From contig JACPPJ010000029.1 in assembly GCA_016191085.1 (NCBI GenBank), positions 40,974-104,973 on the forward strand: a stretch of 64,000 nt of DNA, written 5' to 3'. Positions within the stretch are counted from its first letter, which is position 1. Each line of letters begins with the position of its first letter. Under the pieces are notes generated by a model that worked only from the letters and a program-made list of their open reading frames with translations, made no database searches and was not told where the DNA came from. Positions 8,788-17,760 of this stretch are shown here, one piece after another. This DNA comes from Acidobacteriota bacterium (lineage in GTDB: Bacteria; Acidobacteriota; Terriglobia; 2-12-FULL-54-10). A program made the position numbers and the translations under genes.

Positions 8788-8933
8788 TTTTGTATGCGCT
8801 GGCGAGCTTGTTTGAGAGATACAACCCGGCCCTCATCGGCGGCTTTGATGCCTCGATCAATGGCGGCTAGCGTCGCCTCGTCCTCTTTCTCGGTCATCGG
8901 AACCGGGTGATCTAGCTTGAGTTGTTCGGCCAT
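8751..8933 (-). CDS. Antitoxin partner of the ParE-like toxin
   Basis: A 60-residue charged protein (MAEQLKLDHPVP ... EDEATLAAIDRGIKAADEGR ... VVSLKQARQRIQKWLSKSS). The DRGIKAADEGRVVSLKQARQRI pattern is typical of small antitoxins encoded before ParE toxins. It overlaps the toxin gene by 37 bases, suggesting translational coupling. It probably binds and neutralises the toxin and represses the pair. Confidence 0.8.
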   Translation of the reverse strand: MAEQLKLDHPVPMTEKEDEATLAAIDRGIKAADEGRVVSLKQARQRIQKWLSKSSSPKTR

Positions 8934-8987
8934 ATTTCAATTTTGGGGCAAGCTGACAACGAATGCAACGGAAAAGCGGAGGCTCAC

Positions 8988-9494
8988 ATGGAACCAGGAA
9001 CATCGGAAGGGACAGCACTGACGGCTCGGCTGGAAAGACTGGAAAAACAAAACCGCAGGATGAAGCAGATTGGAGCGTTGGCTTTGATTGTTATCGGCTC
9101 TGTTCTGCTGATGGGCCATGCTTCATCTAAACGGACCGTTGAGGCAAATGAATTTAAGTTGAAGGATAGCAGCGGTAAAGTGCGAGCCATTTTGGATGAA
9201 GACAGCCTTTCCTGGCTCGATACGAACCAAAAGACCCGGCTCATGCTGGGCGTTTGGGGTGCCGGACCGCGCATTCTACTGCTCGATGAGAGCGAAAAAA
9301 CGAGAGCAGAGCTATGGGCTACCGCATCAGGAACACACCTCGATCTCTTCGATGCAAACCGACAGGCACGAGCTTTTATTGGAACCACCGATGCGAAAGG
9401 GACCCCGCCCGTTCTAAACCCGCCCGCTACCACGTATGCCCCTTCTGCGATTCTGCTCGGCACGGACGGGAAGATCGTCTGGAAGGCTCCATAG
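8988..9494 (+). CDS. Single-pass membrane protein with repeated beta motifs, unknown function
   Basis: A 168-residue protein. A coiled-coil-like N-terminus (TARLERLEKQNRRMKQ) precedes one transmembrane helix (IGALALIVIGSVLLMGHAS). The outer part has repeated short motifs: FKLKDSSGKVRAIL, WLDTNQKTRLML, LLDESEKTRAELWA, LFDANRQARAFIG, ILLGTDGKIVWKAP, each a beta hairpin with a D-x-x-x-K/R-R core. I recognise no named function. Start at ATG 8988 follows GGAGG. It sits 14 bases before dnaE2 and could be co-transcribed with it. Confidence 0.75.
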   Translation: MEPGTSEGTALTARLERLEKQNRRMKQIGALALIVIGSVLLMGHASSKRTVEANEFKLKDSSGKVRAILDEDSLSWLDTNQKTRLMLGVWGAGPRILLLDESEKTRAELWATASGTHLDLFDANRQARAFIGTTDAKGTPPVLNPPATTYAPSAILLGTDGKIVWKAP

Positions 9495-9508
9495 GTTAGG
9501 AAAGCTGC

Positions 9509-12500
9509 ATGGAACCGTTCGTCGAACTCCATTGCCGTTCCGCTTTCAGCTTTCTGGAAGGCGCGTCTTTACCGGAAGAGCTGGCGACGTTTTGTGCGCG
9601 GATGGAGATGCCGGCCATGGCGCTGCTCGATCGCGATGGCGTTTACGGGGCGGCGCGCTTTCACCTCGCCGCCAAGAAGCTCGGGATTCGCGCGCATATC
9701 GGCGCGGAAGTCACGCTGCGCGACGGCAGCCGTCTGCCGCTGCTGGTGCAGAACCGCGCGGGATATCAGAACCTTTGTCGCCTGATTACGGCCACAAAGC
9801 TGCGGTCGAGCAAATACGCGAAAGGATATAGCAAGGCGGCATCATTCGAAGAACTGCAAGAGCACTCAGAAGGTCTGATTGCGCTGAGCGGTGGCGCAGA
9901 CGGACCGCTCGCTACCGCTCTTAACAGACCGCTCCCTTGCGGTCGCGGCTCTGATTCTGGATTGGACGCCGCTCTCGAAACGGCGAAGCGGCTGACGCAC
10001 ATCTTTGGACCGCAGAATGTCTATGCGGAACTGCAGCGGCACCTGAACCGCGAAGAGGAAGCGCGCAATCAGGCTGTCATCGAGATCGCGCGCCGCGCGA
10101 GATTGCCGCTGCTCGCCACCAACAACCCTTCGTACGCGCATCCCGAGCAGCGTCAGATTCTCGACGCCTTCACCTGTATTCGCAATAAGGTTCGCCTCCA
10201 CACCGCCGGCCGGCTGCTGGAGCAGAACTCCGAGCGCTATTTGAAAGCTCCGCGTGAGATGGAACGCCTGTTCGCCGATCTGCCGGAAGCGATCGCCAAC
10301 ACTGGTGAACTCTCTTCCCGCCTCGAATTCACTCTGAACGATCTCGGCTATCAGTTCCCGCAATATCCGCTCCCGCCGGGTGAGACCATGATTTCGTTTC
10401 TTCGCGCGCGAACGCGGGAAGGCGCCCGCAAACGTTACGGCAATTTAAGCGACTCCTCTCCCACACGCCGTCAAATCGAGCGCGAACTCGATTTGATCGC
10501 CAAGCTCGATCTGGCCGGATATTTCCTCATCGTCTGGGACATCGTCGAGTTCTGCCGGCGCGAGGGAATTCTGGTGCAAGGGCGCGGCTCGGCTGCCAAC
10601 AGCGCCGTTTGTTATTCGCTCGGAATCACGGCGGTGGATCCCATTGCAATGGGGCTGCTGTTTGAGCGCTTTCTTTCCGAACAGCGCGGCGAGTGGCCCG
10701 ACATTGACCTCGATCTTCCCAGCGGCGATCAGCGCGAGCGCGTCATTCAATATGTTTATCAGCGCTACGGCGAGCGCGGCGCGGCCATGACGGCCAACGT
10801 CATTACATATCGCGGGCGCTCCGCCGCGCGCGAGATTGGCAAGGTTCTCGACTTTGACGAAGACACGGTCGGCCGGTTGGCCGGCTTGGTGCGGACGTGG
10901 GAATGGAACGATCCGAAGGATACGCCCGAGCGCCAGTTTCGCGATGCCGGTCTGGATTTGAGCCAGCCCCGTATCCAAAAATTCTTCCAGCTATATCTTG
11001 CGGTTCAGGATCTGCCGCGGCACTTGGGCCAGCATTCGGGCGGACTGGTGATGTGCCAAGGGCGGCTCGACTCGGTTGTGCCGCTGGAGCCGGCGACCAT
11101 GCCCGGGCGTGTGGTGGTCCAGTGGGACAAGGACGACTGCGCCGACATGGGCATGATCAAAGTGGATCTGCTGGGTCTCGGCATGATGGCGGTGCTGGAA
11201 GACTCGATCGATTTGATTCGCGACGAGTACGGAGAGGAAGTAGACCTGGCGCACCTCCCGCCAGATGACCCTGCGGTTTACAGTGCTTTGCAGCAGGCCG
11301 ACACCATCGGCATGTTCCAGGTGGAGAGCCGCGCGCAGATGGCGTGCCTCCCGCGGCTCTGGCCCACGAAGTTTTACGACATCGTGGTGCAAGTGGGAAT
11401 CATCCGTCCCGGCCCGATTGTGGGAAATATGGTTCATCCATATCTAAAGCGCCGCCAGGGAAAAGAAGAACCGAATTGCATGCATCCGTCGCTCGAACCG
11501 GTGCTGCGCCGCACGCTCGGCGTTCCCTTGTTTCAAGAACAGTTGTTGCGCATGGCGATGATTGCCGCCGGCTTTACAGGCGGAGAAGCCGAGGAGTTGC
11601 GCCGCGCCTTTAGCCACAAACGTTCGGAAGAACGCATGAAGGAAATTGAAGCGAAGCTACGCCACGGCATGGACCGCAACGGCATCAGCGGCAAAGCCCA
11701 AGATCAGATCGTACAATCCATCTGTGCGTTCGCTCTTTACGGCTTTCCGGAATCGCACGCGGCAAGTTTTGCGCTGCTGGCATACGCCAGTGCATTCTTG
11801 AAGTGCCATTACCTGGCGGCGTTCACGGCGGCTCTGCTGAATAATCAGCCGATGGGCTTCTATCAGCCCGCAACCATCGTCAAAGACGCGCAGCGTCACG
11901 GGCTGCAAATTAAACCGATTGATGTGACCCGCTCGGATTGGCTCTGCGCGGTGGAGGAATCGGGAATCGCGATTCGGGATTCGGGATTCGGGCCAGAAAT
12001 TCGCGAAACCCACATCGAACTCCGAATTCTGAATTCCGAACGGGCGTTGCGCCTTGGACTGCTGTACGTAAGAGGACTTAGGGAACAGACCGCCAGGGCC
12101 ATCATTCAGGAACGGGGGAAACGCCCGTTCTCAGATATTGAAGATCTCACGCGCCGCGTACCGCAGATGCGCAAAGACGAGATCGAGCGGCTCGCCACGG
12201 TCGGCGCCCTGAATTTTATCGGAAGCCACGGAGACGAGGGTAGCCACGGCGAACGTGTGTCTCGCCGTGGGTTTGTCATCGGTTCGCAATCCAAAAGCCC
12301 ACGACGAAAAGATCATTCGTCGTGGCTGCCAAACGATCCGCAGTTCATTCACAGGCGTGAAGCGTTGTGGCAGGCGGAGAGCGCCGCGCGTCCGGCTGGT
12401 CCTCTTCTGCACGATGCCGCACCCACTGATTCATCCTGTCCTTTGCTGCCGATGAAATATGGCGAGCGGCTGGATGCGGATTTCAAAGGTACGGGGCTCA

Positions 12501-12868
12501 GCCTTGGGAGGCATGCCATGGCTCTCCGCCGGGCCGAGTTCGATCGCGCGGGCATCGTACGCGCAACGGATTTGCAACACATGTCCAACGGCAGGCGCGT
12601 TCGAATCGCCGGCAGCGTGATTGTCCGCCAGCGGCCCGGCACCGCCAAAGGATTTGTATTCTTGACTCTCGAGGATGAGACGGGAATTGCAAACGCCATC
12701 GTCACCCCCGATCTTTTCGAGAGCTGCCGGATGACGTTGGTAAACGAACCGTTTCTGCTGATTGAGGGAACACTCCAAAACGTGGACAACGTGGCCTCAG
12801 TTAAAGCACGGAATATACAGCCGCTGCATATGAGCGAGCCGGCATCTACGTCACACGATTTTCACTGA
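9509..12868 (+). CDS. dnaE2: Error-prone DNA polymerase III alpha subunit DnaE2
   Basis: A 1119-residue C-family polymerase. The N-terminal PHP domain begins FVELHCRSAFSFLEGASLPEE; the polymerase catalytic aspartates are in WPDIDLDLPSG (about residues 396-404); HLGQHSGGLVM, FQEQLLRMAM and the HhH region follow; a C-terminal OB fold (VRIAGSVIVRQRPGTAKGFV) ends near 1090. DnaE2 performs translesion synthesis in the SOS mutasome with ImuA and ImuB. Two segments are foreign to the family but keep the frame: a GATTCGG-rich stretch (bases 11957-12042, ESGIAIRDSGFGPEIRETHI) and a dispersed repeat (12239-12330, about residues 910-940). Confidence 0.95.
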   Translation: MEPFVELHCRSAFSFLEGASLPEELATFCARMEMPAMALLDRDGVYGAARFHLAAKKLGIRAHIGAEVTLRDGSRLPLLVQNRAGYQNLCRLITATKLRSSKYAKGYSKAASFEELQEHSEGLIALSGGADGPLATALNRPLPCGRGSDSGLDAALETAKRLTHIFGPQNVYAELQRHLNREEEARNQAVIEIARRARLPLLATNNPSYAHPEQRQILDAFTCIRNKVRLHTAGRLLEQNSERYLKAPREMERLFADLPEAIANTGELSSRLEFTLNDLGYQFPQYPLPPGETMISFLRARTREGARKRYGNLSDSSPTRRQIERELDLIAKLDLAGYFLIVWDIVEFCRREGILVQGRGSAANSAVCYSLGITAVDPIAMGLLFERFLSEQRGEWPDIDLDLPSGDQRERVIQYVYQRYGERGAAMTANVITYRGRSAAREIGKVLDFDEDTVGRLAGLVRTWEWNDPKDTPERQFRDAGLDLSQPRIQKFFQLYLAVQDLPRHLGQHSGGLVMCQGRLDSVVPLEPATMPGRVVVQWDKDDCADMGMIKVDLLGLGMMAVLEDSIDLIRDEYGEEVDLAHLPPDDPAVYSALQQADTIGMFQVESRAQMACLPRLWPTKFYDIVVQVGIIRPGPIVGNMVHPYLKRRQGKEEPNCMHPSLEPVLRRTLGVPLFQEQLLRMAMIAAGFTGGEAEELRRAFSHKRSEERMKEIEAKLRHGMDRNGISGKAQDQIVQSICAFALYGFPESHAASFALLAYASAFLKCHYLAAFTAALLNNQPMGFYQPATIVKDAQRHGLQIKPIDVTRSDWLCAVEESGIAIRDSGFGPEIRETHIELRILNSERALRLGLLYVRGLREQTARAIIQERGKRPFSDIEDLTRRVPQMRKDEIERLATVGALNFIGSHGDEGSHGERVSRRGFVIGSQSKSPRRKDHSSWLPNDPQFIHRREALWQAESAARPAGPLLHDAAPTDSSCPLLPMKYGERLDADFKGTGLSLGRHAMALRRAEFDRAGIVRATDLQHMSNGRRVRIAGSVIVRQRPGTAKGFVFLTLEDETGIANAIVTPDLFESCRMTLVNEPFLLIEGTLQNVDNVASVKARNIQPLHMSEPASTSHDFH
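12239..12330. repeat. Family B dispersed repeat inside dnaE2
   Basis: Left arm GGTAGCCACGGCGAACG...CTCGCCGTGGG and right arm AAAAGCCCACGACG...ATTCGTCGTGGCTGCC are imperfect inverted copies, each able to fold as a hairpin, around a centre reading ATCGGTTCGCAATCC. The left arm matches the element at 29025-29140 and the right arm the one in imuB. It is translated as KSPRRKDHSSWLPN, the same frame as KSQRRKKRSSWLPS in ImuB. Confidence 0.85.
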
Positions 12869-13009
12869 ACCGGACCACGGCATCGCACATTGGTTACGGG
12901 CGGGAAGCCTGCGGCAGAAATAATCCGCGGCTACTCCCCTACGACGGGCCAGGACGCCTGTCGCTACAGTGCTGCTGCACACAACAAATTAGAAAACGTG
13001 TATCGGCCT

Positions 13010-13687
13010 CTACGCCGCGCGCGCCAGCCCTATCAGGCGTGACAGTTCCCTATTCGAGATTCCCCGCGTCAGCAAAGCGGCACCAATGGCGCTCGCACCG
13101 GCGCCCAATACGTTTCGATGCGTCAAACCATAGACGGCCAGCGCGCCTCCCGTCGCACCCATCAGAAAGCGTCCCGCTGGCGACCAATTCGCACGGCCGT
13201 CTTCACCGTTCGCACTACGCCGTCGCCCTCCTTGCAGGGAGGGGATACTTTCCGACCTGGTGTGAACCTCCAGCCGGTTGCGGACATGCATGACGCCGCG
13301 CATGGCGGATATGCCACGCACTACGCGTTCCACCTCGTCGGACAAAACCGCGCCGTTCAACGTGATTTCTCCATCGTCCGCAGTTGCCGATATGGCGTGC
13401 GGATGCGAAGAGAGCCGTCCGAGCTTCGATTCCACCCGCGCTTGCAAGATTTGGTCCGGAACTTCTGCCTTCGAAAATAGCGAGCGAGTTTCTGCCACAA
13501 TGCCTGCGGCACGATTCTTCACATCACGCGCCGCCGTGCGGATGTCATCATCCAAATCTCTGACCGTACTCACCGTCTTGTCTTTAATCAGGGCACGGCG
13601 TCTGCGCCCGCGGTCGGGGTCCAGGAAATACATCATGCCGGCTCCGACGCCCACTCCGCCTGCAAACGCAATCGCTTTATTCATCAT
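13010..13687 (-). CDS. BON-domain protein with membrane segments
   Basis: A 225-residue protein. The N-terminal glycine-rich hydrophobic helix plus FLDPDRGRRRRA is a YtxH-like start. A BON domain follows (about 80-143: ILQARVESKLGRLSSHP ... GEITLNGAVLSDEVERVVRGI ... VMHVRNRLEVH). The C-terminus has hydrophobic stretches (FLMGATGGALAVYGLTHR, GAGASAIGAALLTRGI). BON domains bind phospholipid surfaces and are common in stress-induced envelope proteins. AGGAGG lies just before the start. It converges on dnaE2. Confidence 0.8.
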   Translation of the reverse strand: MMNKAIAFAGGVGVGAGMMYFLDPDRGRRRRALIKDKTVSTVRDLDDDIRTAARDVKNRAAGIVAETRSLFSKAEVPDQILQARVESKLGRLSSHPHAISATADDGEITLNGAVLSDEVERVVRGISAMRGVMHVRNRLEVHTRSESIPSLQGGRRRSANGEDGRANWSPAGRFLMGATGGALAVYGLTHRNVLGAGASAIGAALLTRGISNRELSRLIGLARAA

Positions 13688-13772
13688 GCCTCCTCAAACG
13701 TCTTGGCCTTTCTAGCACGAGCGGCGGCCCTCGCCATAACCACGCCGCCGCTTCAAAACAATCTGCTGCAAG

Positions 13773-14357
13773 CTACGCCGCTTGCGCCTTCTTGCCCTCC
13801 CCTTCTCCAGTGATTGGAATTTGCCGAGACTTGCGGGCAGACTCAGGCACGGGAATGACGACTTCCAAAATGCCGTTTCTGAACTCCGCCTTGGCATCGT
13901 CAATTCTTGCTTCCGGGGGAAGCGGAACACTTCGGTAGAAGGTGCCGTAACTGCGCTCGGAGTGATAGTATCCTTCGCGCTTTTCTTCGTGTTCATGTTT
14001 GCGCTCGCCTTGGATGACGAGACTGTCTTCAGTCACTTCAACCTTCACGTCGTCCTTGTTGATGCCTGGCAGTTCGGCGCAAACCTTGATCTTATCGTCA
14101 AGCTGAAAGACCTCGATGGGCGGCATCCACACAGCGGACTCCTCTCTGCCGCCGTGCGCTGTCACGCTCGAAAACATCCGGTCCATGTCCTCCGTCAAAC
14201 GCCTCATCAGCGTGAAGGGGCTGGTTGAGAAAAATTCCCTGGGCGTAAGCGACAGTAATGATGGGAACGCCTCGCCGCGTCGCTGCAGACCGCGTTGCGA
14301 TTGCTGCTCGCGCTCACGCTCGCCTGTTTGCTGTTTGCTGACTTTCACGTCTGCCAT
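13773..14357 (-). CDS. Hsp20/alpha-crystallin small heat-shock protein
   Basis: A 194-residue sHSP. The alpha-crystallin domain runs from about residue 75 to 170: PPIEVFQLDDKIKVCAELPG, INKDDVKVEVTEDSLVIQGER, YYHSERSYGTFYRSVPLP, AEFRNGILEVVIP. The C-terminal anchor SRQIPITGE holds the I-x-I motif used in oligomer assembly. The N-terminus (VSKQQTGEREREQQSQRG) is longer and more polar than usual. It holds unfolding proteins in a soluble form. A ribosome binding site (AAGGAGGAC) precedes the start. First gene of a run of leftward stress-type genes. Confidence 0.95.
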   Translation of the reverse strand: MADVKVSKQQTGEREREQQSQRGLQRRGEAFPSLLSLTPREFFSTSPFTLMRRLTEDMDRMFSSVTAHGGREESAVWMPPIEVFQLDDKIKVCAELPGINKDDVKVEVTEDSLVIQGERKHEHEEKREGYYHSERSYGTFYRSVPLPPEARIDDAKAEFRNGILEVVIPVPESARKSRQIPITGEGEGKKAQAA

Positions 14358-14549
14358 GGTGTCCTCCTTACTTAGGATGATGATGACTGTTAGGTGTTAT
14401 TAGGCCGCTGAGATTGAGGGTGGCGAGGCCACTGGAGGACCGCGGCCCGCACACCAGCAGTCTAACGGTGCCACAGCGATATTGGGGTACTTTGCCATAC
14501 CTTGACGGGGGCGTGAATGATTGGCAGGACAAACTACGTCCCGCCGATG

Positions 14550-15248
14550 TCAGGACTCTTTCTTACCTGCTAGCCTGAGGTGAGTCACAAACCAATCGCT
14601 GGCCAACTCCGACACTCGTTCTAAAGCTCCCGGTTCTTCAAAAAGATGCGTAGCGCCGGGAACAATCTCCAGCTTCTTCTCGCAACGGAGTTGCTCCAGC
14701 GCGATACGGTTCAAATGAATGACGGGCGAATCATTCCCGCCGACGATGAGCAGCGTGGGAGCTGTTACGCGCTTCAGCGCGTCGCCTGCCAAATCGGGGC
14801 GGCCTCCCCGCGAGACTACGGCAGTAATGACGTGTGGCCGTTCGGCGGCCGCGGCCAAAGCAGCGGCCGCGCCGGTACTAGCCCCAAAGACGCCAACGGG
14901 AAGATTTTGCGTCAACGGGTAAGTGCCAAGCCAATCGGCCGCCGCGATCACGCGTTCAACCAGCAGCGAGATGTCGAACCGTAGTTCGGCCGTGCGCAGG
15001 TCCGTTTGCTCTTCCTGCGCTGTGAGCAGGTCCATCAATAGCGTAGCCAGCCTATCGTCCTGAAGCGTCTGAGCGACATAGCGGTTACGCGGGCTATGGC
15101 GGCTGCTGCCGCTCCCGTGAGCGAACAGCACCACGCCCGTGACGCCTTCCGCCGCGTCCAACTCACCCGGCAGGTCTGCATCTCCACAGGGGATCGAGAC
15201 AGCATGGCTCGCCGACTGGGCGAGCCTGACTTTCCGGCGCGCGTTCAT
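14550..15248 (-). CDS. Alpha/beta hydrolase (dienelactone-hydrolase-like)
   Basis: A 232-residue alpha/beta hydrolase. The oxyanion-hole region is VVLFAHGSGSSRHSPRN; the nucleophile elbow is GASTG (Ser 124); the acid is probably Asp in IVGGNDSPVI and the histidine lies in GATHLFEEPGALE. This form is commonly found next to phosphoribosyltransferase and stress genes, as here. Substrate unknown. Its start codon overlaps the stop of the DUF5335-like gene (ATGA), indicating translational coupling. Confidence 0.88.
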   Translation of the reverse strand: MNARRKVRLAQSASHAVSIPCGDADLPGELDAAEGVTGVVLFAHGSGSSRHSPRNRYVAQTLQDDRLATLLMDLLTAQEEQTDLRTAELRFDISLLVERVIAAADWLGTYPLTQNLPVGVFGASTGAAAALAAAAERPHVITAVVSRGGRPDLAGDALKRVTAPTLLIVGGNDSPVIHLNRIALEQLRCEKKLEIVPGATHLFEEPGALERVSELASDWFVTHLRLAGKKES

Positions 15249-15619
15249 GGTATTACCCCGTCGAGCATCTCGGGTTTGTTCGAGGACCTGAAATGCAACA
15301 GCGTGGTGACGCCGTCGCGCGATTCAATCGCCAGTGCCTCGTCAATCCCATCGTTGGTTTGTTTGAGGCGCACATACTGCGGATCGGAAATGATATGAGT
15401 CAGGCAATGCTGGCCTGACTCGCCCAATATGATCGAGATCGACCGCTCGGTGTCTTTCAAGTCCGCGGAGATGCCCACGAGCGGACTGTCCCGGGCTTCC
15501 AGCTCAGCACCGATCTCATTGCTGAGGACCTCGACGGTCGCTCGCCACCCCTGATGACGCCGGCTGAACTGATCGAAAAATCCAGTCCAGTCGTGCAGGG
15601 GAATTTCTTGCGTGGGCAT
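15245..15619 (-). CDS. DUF5335-like protein
   Basis: A 124-residue soluble protein starting MPTQEIPLHDWTGFFDQFSRRHQGW, a start pattern I associate with DUF5335. No catalytic motif is visible. Genes of this type often sit with hydrolase and phosphoribosyltransferase genes; here it lies 14 bases after the phosphoribosyltransferase and overlaps the hydrolase gene by 4 bases, so the three form an operon. Confidence 0.7.
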   Translation of the reverse strand: MPTQEIPLHDWTGFFDQFSRRHQGWRATVEVLSNEIGAELEARDSPLVGISADLKDTERSISIILGESGQHCLTHIISDPQYVRLKQTNDGIDEALAIESRDGVTTLLHFRSSNKPEMLDGVIP

Positions 15620-15633
15620 GGTTCCTCCTTACG

Positions 15634-16341
15634 TTAAGGTCGAGAATAGTGCTCAGTCGGACGGCCGATCTCGAGGGCTGCTTTGTTGAGCAATTCGCAT
15701 ATATCGTCGTCCGTTACCTGGGAGAAATCTTCGTACCACATGCCGACCGCATAGAACTGCTCGGGGGTGCGGGCGCAAACAAGATCATCCACTTCACCGC
15801 GCAGTTCATCGCAAGTGGCGCGCGCTCCGACCGGCACGGCAACTACGATGTCGTGAGGCCCGCGGCTTCGGAGTGCCTCCACGGCAACGCGCATACTTGC
15901 GCCTGTCGCTAAACCGTCGTCCACCAGTATCAACGTCCTCCCGCTGACTTGAGTCGCTGGCCGGCCATTCCGATAGAGCCGCTCCCGCCGCTCCAGTTCA
16001 CGAGACTCGTGTTGCATGACCGTTTCGATCTCATCCTCTCCGATGCCAAGGGCGGTGATGACTTGGCGATTCAACACACGCATACCACCGCTGGCGATGG
16101 CTCCCATCGCCAGTTCTTTCTGTCCCGGTACTCCAAGCTTGCGCACAAGAAGAATGTCGAGCGGAGCGTGGAGCGCTTTGGCTACCTCATACGCGACCGG
16201 CACGCCGCCGCGGGGCAATCCGAGTACAAGCACACCGGGGCGGTCAACGTACAATTTGAGATGCGAGGCCAACACCTGCCCTGCATGGCTGCGATTACGA
16301 AACGGGACCAGTGGCGTATCGGAATGGAATTGAGCGTTCAT
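15634..16341 (-). CDS. Predicted phosphoribosyltransferase
   Basis: A 235-residue type I phosphoribosyltransferase. The PRPP-binding loop LILVDDGLATGASM is at residues 137-150, with GLPRGGVPVAYEVAKAL near 41-57 and LVRKLGVPGQKELAMGAIA as flexible hood. Members are poorly characterised and usually found in stress or dormancy gene clusters rather than with nucleotide synthesis. First gene of the three-gene operon running to 14550. Confidence 0.88.
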   Translation of the reverse strand: MNAQFHSDTPLVPFRNRSHAGQVLASHLKLYVDRPGVLVLGLPRGGVPVAYEVAKALHAPLDILLVRKLGVPGQKELAMGAIASGGMRVLNRQVITALGIGEDEIETVMQHESRELERRERLYRNGRPATQVSGRTLILVDDGLATGASMRVAVEALRSRGPHDIVVAVPVGARATCDELRGEVDDLVCARTPEQFYAVGMWYEDFSQVTDDDICELLNKAALEIGRPTEHYSRP

Positions 16342-16449
16342 GCGACAACAAATACGGAATCTCCGGAGGCAAACGAAAATACAGCCTACCCAATAAATAC
16401 TCGAAGGAGCGATTCCGTCGAAGTGACGGAGATCACACCCGTCCGTATG

Positions 16450-17607
16450 TCAATACCTAAACACGGCCGCCGCGACCGAATACTCCGGCATCTCCTCAGG
16501 CGCCATCGCGTATACCGCGCCATCATGCAAGATGGTCTGAATTGCGATCAGATTCAGCAGGTCTTCGTCACCGGGCTGGCGCTCGTCATGACCAATCAAT
16601 TCATCCTGCTCGAAGTTATATCTTCCCCAGCGTTGTACATTCAGTGGAAGAATTACAGACAGGATGCGCCCCTGGTGAGCGGCCAGCAATGTTTCTTTCA
16701 GCAAATTCGAAACTCGCGGCGAACCGGCGAGTTCGTTATAGCTTGCGAGTGCCTGATTCCGCGCCTGCTCGAAATGCGGGCGCAGAACGTTCCATGCAGC
16801 GCGGTGCAGTTCAAGCTCGCGGAGCAGGTCTGGATTGCCCTCGATTACACCAGGGATCAGGTGGTTATACGTGTTGGCGCGGCGATATACCGAAGCCGCC
16901 TCCTGGACTGCCGCAATCACCAGAGGCGCCGTCTCAGAACGCAGAAGCCGGTGCAAGCCTCTGTCAATGAGCTGGCAGTAGTTGAGGAGCTTCGCTTCTG
17001 AGTCGTCCAAGCCTCCGCCCTGGCCGTGGAAGACTCCCACTTCCTTCTTTTTAGCGGATGGATATCCACCGCCACTATGTACATTGTATAAACCTTCATG
17101 AACCTCGTACTTCATCATCTCGCGCATACTACGTGGTATGCCGTCAAGTTCGATCGTGCTCAGTGAGTAGTCGCTGCCTTCGAACACCCTAACCTGCTTC
17201 TTGCTGAAGGCCAGCAGGTAAAAGCGGCCTCCCGCCGTGAACAGAGGAAGCAAGGGCTGGATCTGGAAGCGCTCTTCCACGGATAGGAATTCGTGGAAGT
17301 TCAGGGGCAATCGTAAGTATTGGAAGAACCCGGGAGCGAGAAACAGCGCGAGACCGTCGCTCTGGTACCGCCAGAATCCGGCTCGAGCCTGCAACTGCTG
17401 TGCCGGAGCGAGCAACTCGCCCGCTTTCAGTTTCCGTATGCCGTTCCTCATCAACTCGGCTTCAGCTTCCCGCAGCAGGTTCTTCAGCCGGACCGAATCC
17501 TGCTGGATCTCTTTTCCGGCCCGATGGGTGGGTAGAAATATTGACACGCAAAAATGGTTCCGGGCGACAGAAAGGAATTCGAGGTGCTCTCGGGTGACTA
17601 TATCCAT
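16450..17607 (-). CDS. baeRF-like protein (archaeo-eukaryotic release factor fold)
   Basis: A 385-residue protein starting MDIVTREHLEFLSVARNHFCVSIFLPTHRAG, typical of the bacterial baeRF families. These resemble the eRF1 core and are thought to act on stalled or hibernating ribosomes. Visible features are FLAPGFFQYLRLPLNFHEFLSVEERFQIQPLLPLF in the middle and GGGYPSAKKKEVGVFHGQGG, a loop comparable to the functional loop of the fold. The C-terminus is QTILHDGAVYAMAPEEMPEYSVAAAVFRY. The start at ATG 17607 was chosen on conservation; no clear ribosome binding site. Confidence 0.75.
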   Translation of the reverse strand: MDIVTREHLEFLSVARNHFCVSIFLPTHRAGKEIQQDSVRLKNLLREAEAELMRNGIRKLKAGELLAPAQQLQARAGFWRYQSDGLALFLAPGFFQYLRLPLNFHEFLSVEERFQIQPLLPLFTAGGRFYLLAFSKKQVRVFEGSDYSLSTIELDGIPRSMREMMKYEVHEGLYNVHSGGGYPSAKKKEVGVFHGQGGGLDDSEAKLLNYCQLIDRGLHRLLRSETAPLVIAAVQEAASVYRRANTYNHLIPGVIEGNPDLLRELELHRAAWNVLRPHFEQARNQALASYNELAGSPRVSNLLKETLLAAHQGRILSVILPLNVQRWGRYNFEQDELIGHDERQPGDEDLLNLIAIQTILHDGAVYAMAPEEMPEYSVAAAVFRY

Positions 17608-17710
17608 GACAAGGTATTCGGAACGAATTACGCCCGGCAACCCGCTAGGCGTTGCTTTTCTTTGATGACGGTGAAGAGGCGTTTGGGGGCAACTACGGCC
17701 CATTCGCAAA

Positions 17711-17735
17711 CAGGCCATTCCTGAAGAACGGCCTG
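17711..17735 (-). terminator. Possible terminator after the receiver gene
   Basis: CAGGCC-N13-GGCCTG, extended by partial pairing, just past the stop of the leftward receiver gene and followed on the minus strand by TTTGC. The T run is short, so this may be a weak terminator or an mRNA 3' hairpin. Confidence 0.35.
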
Positions 17736-17760
17736 TGAAAATCATTACTCGGGAGTTGAA

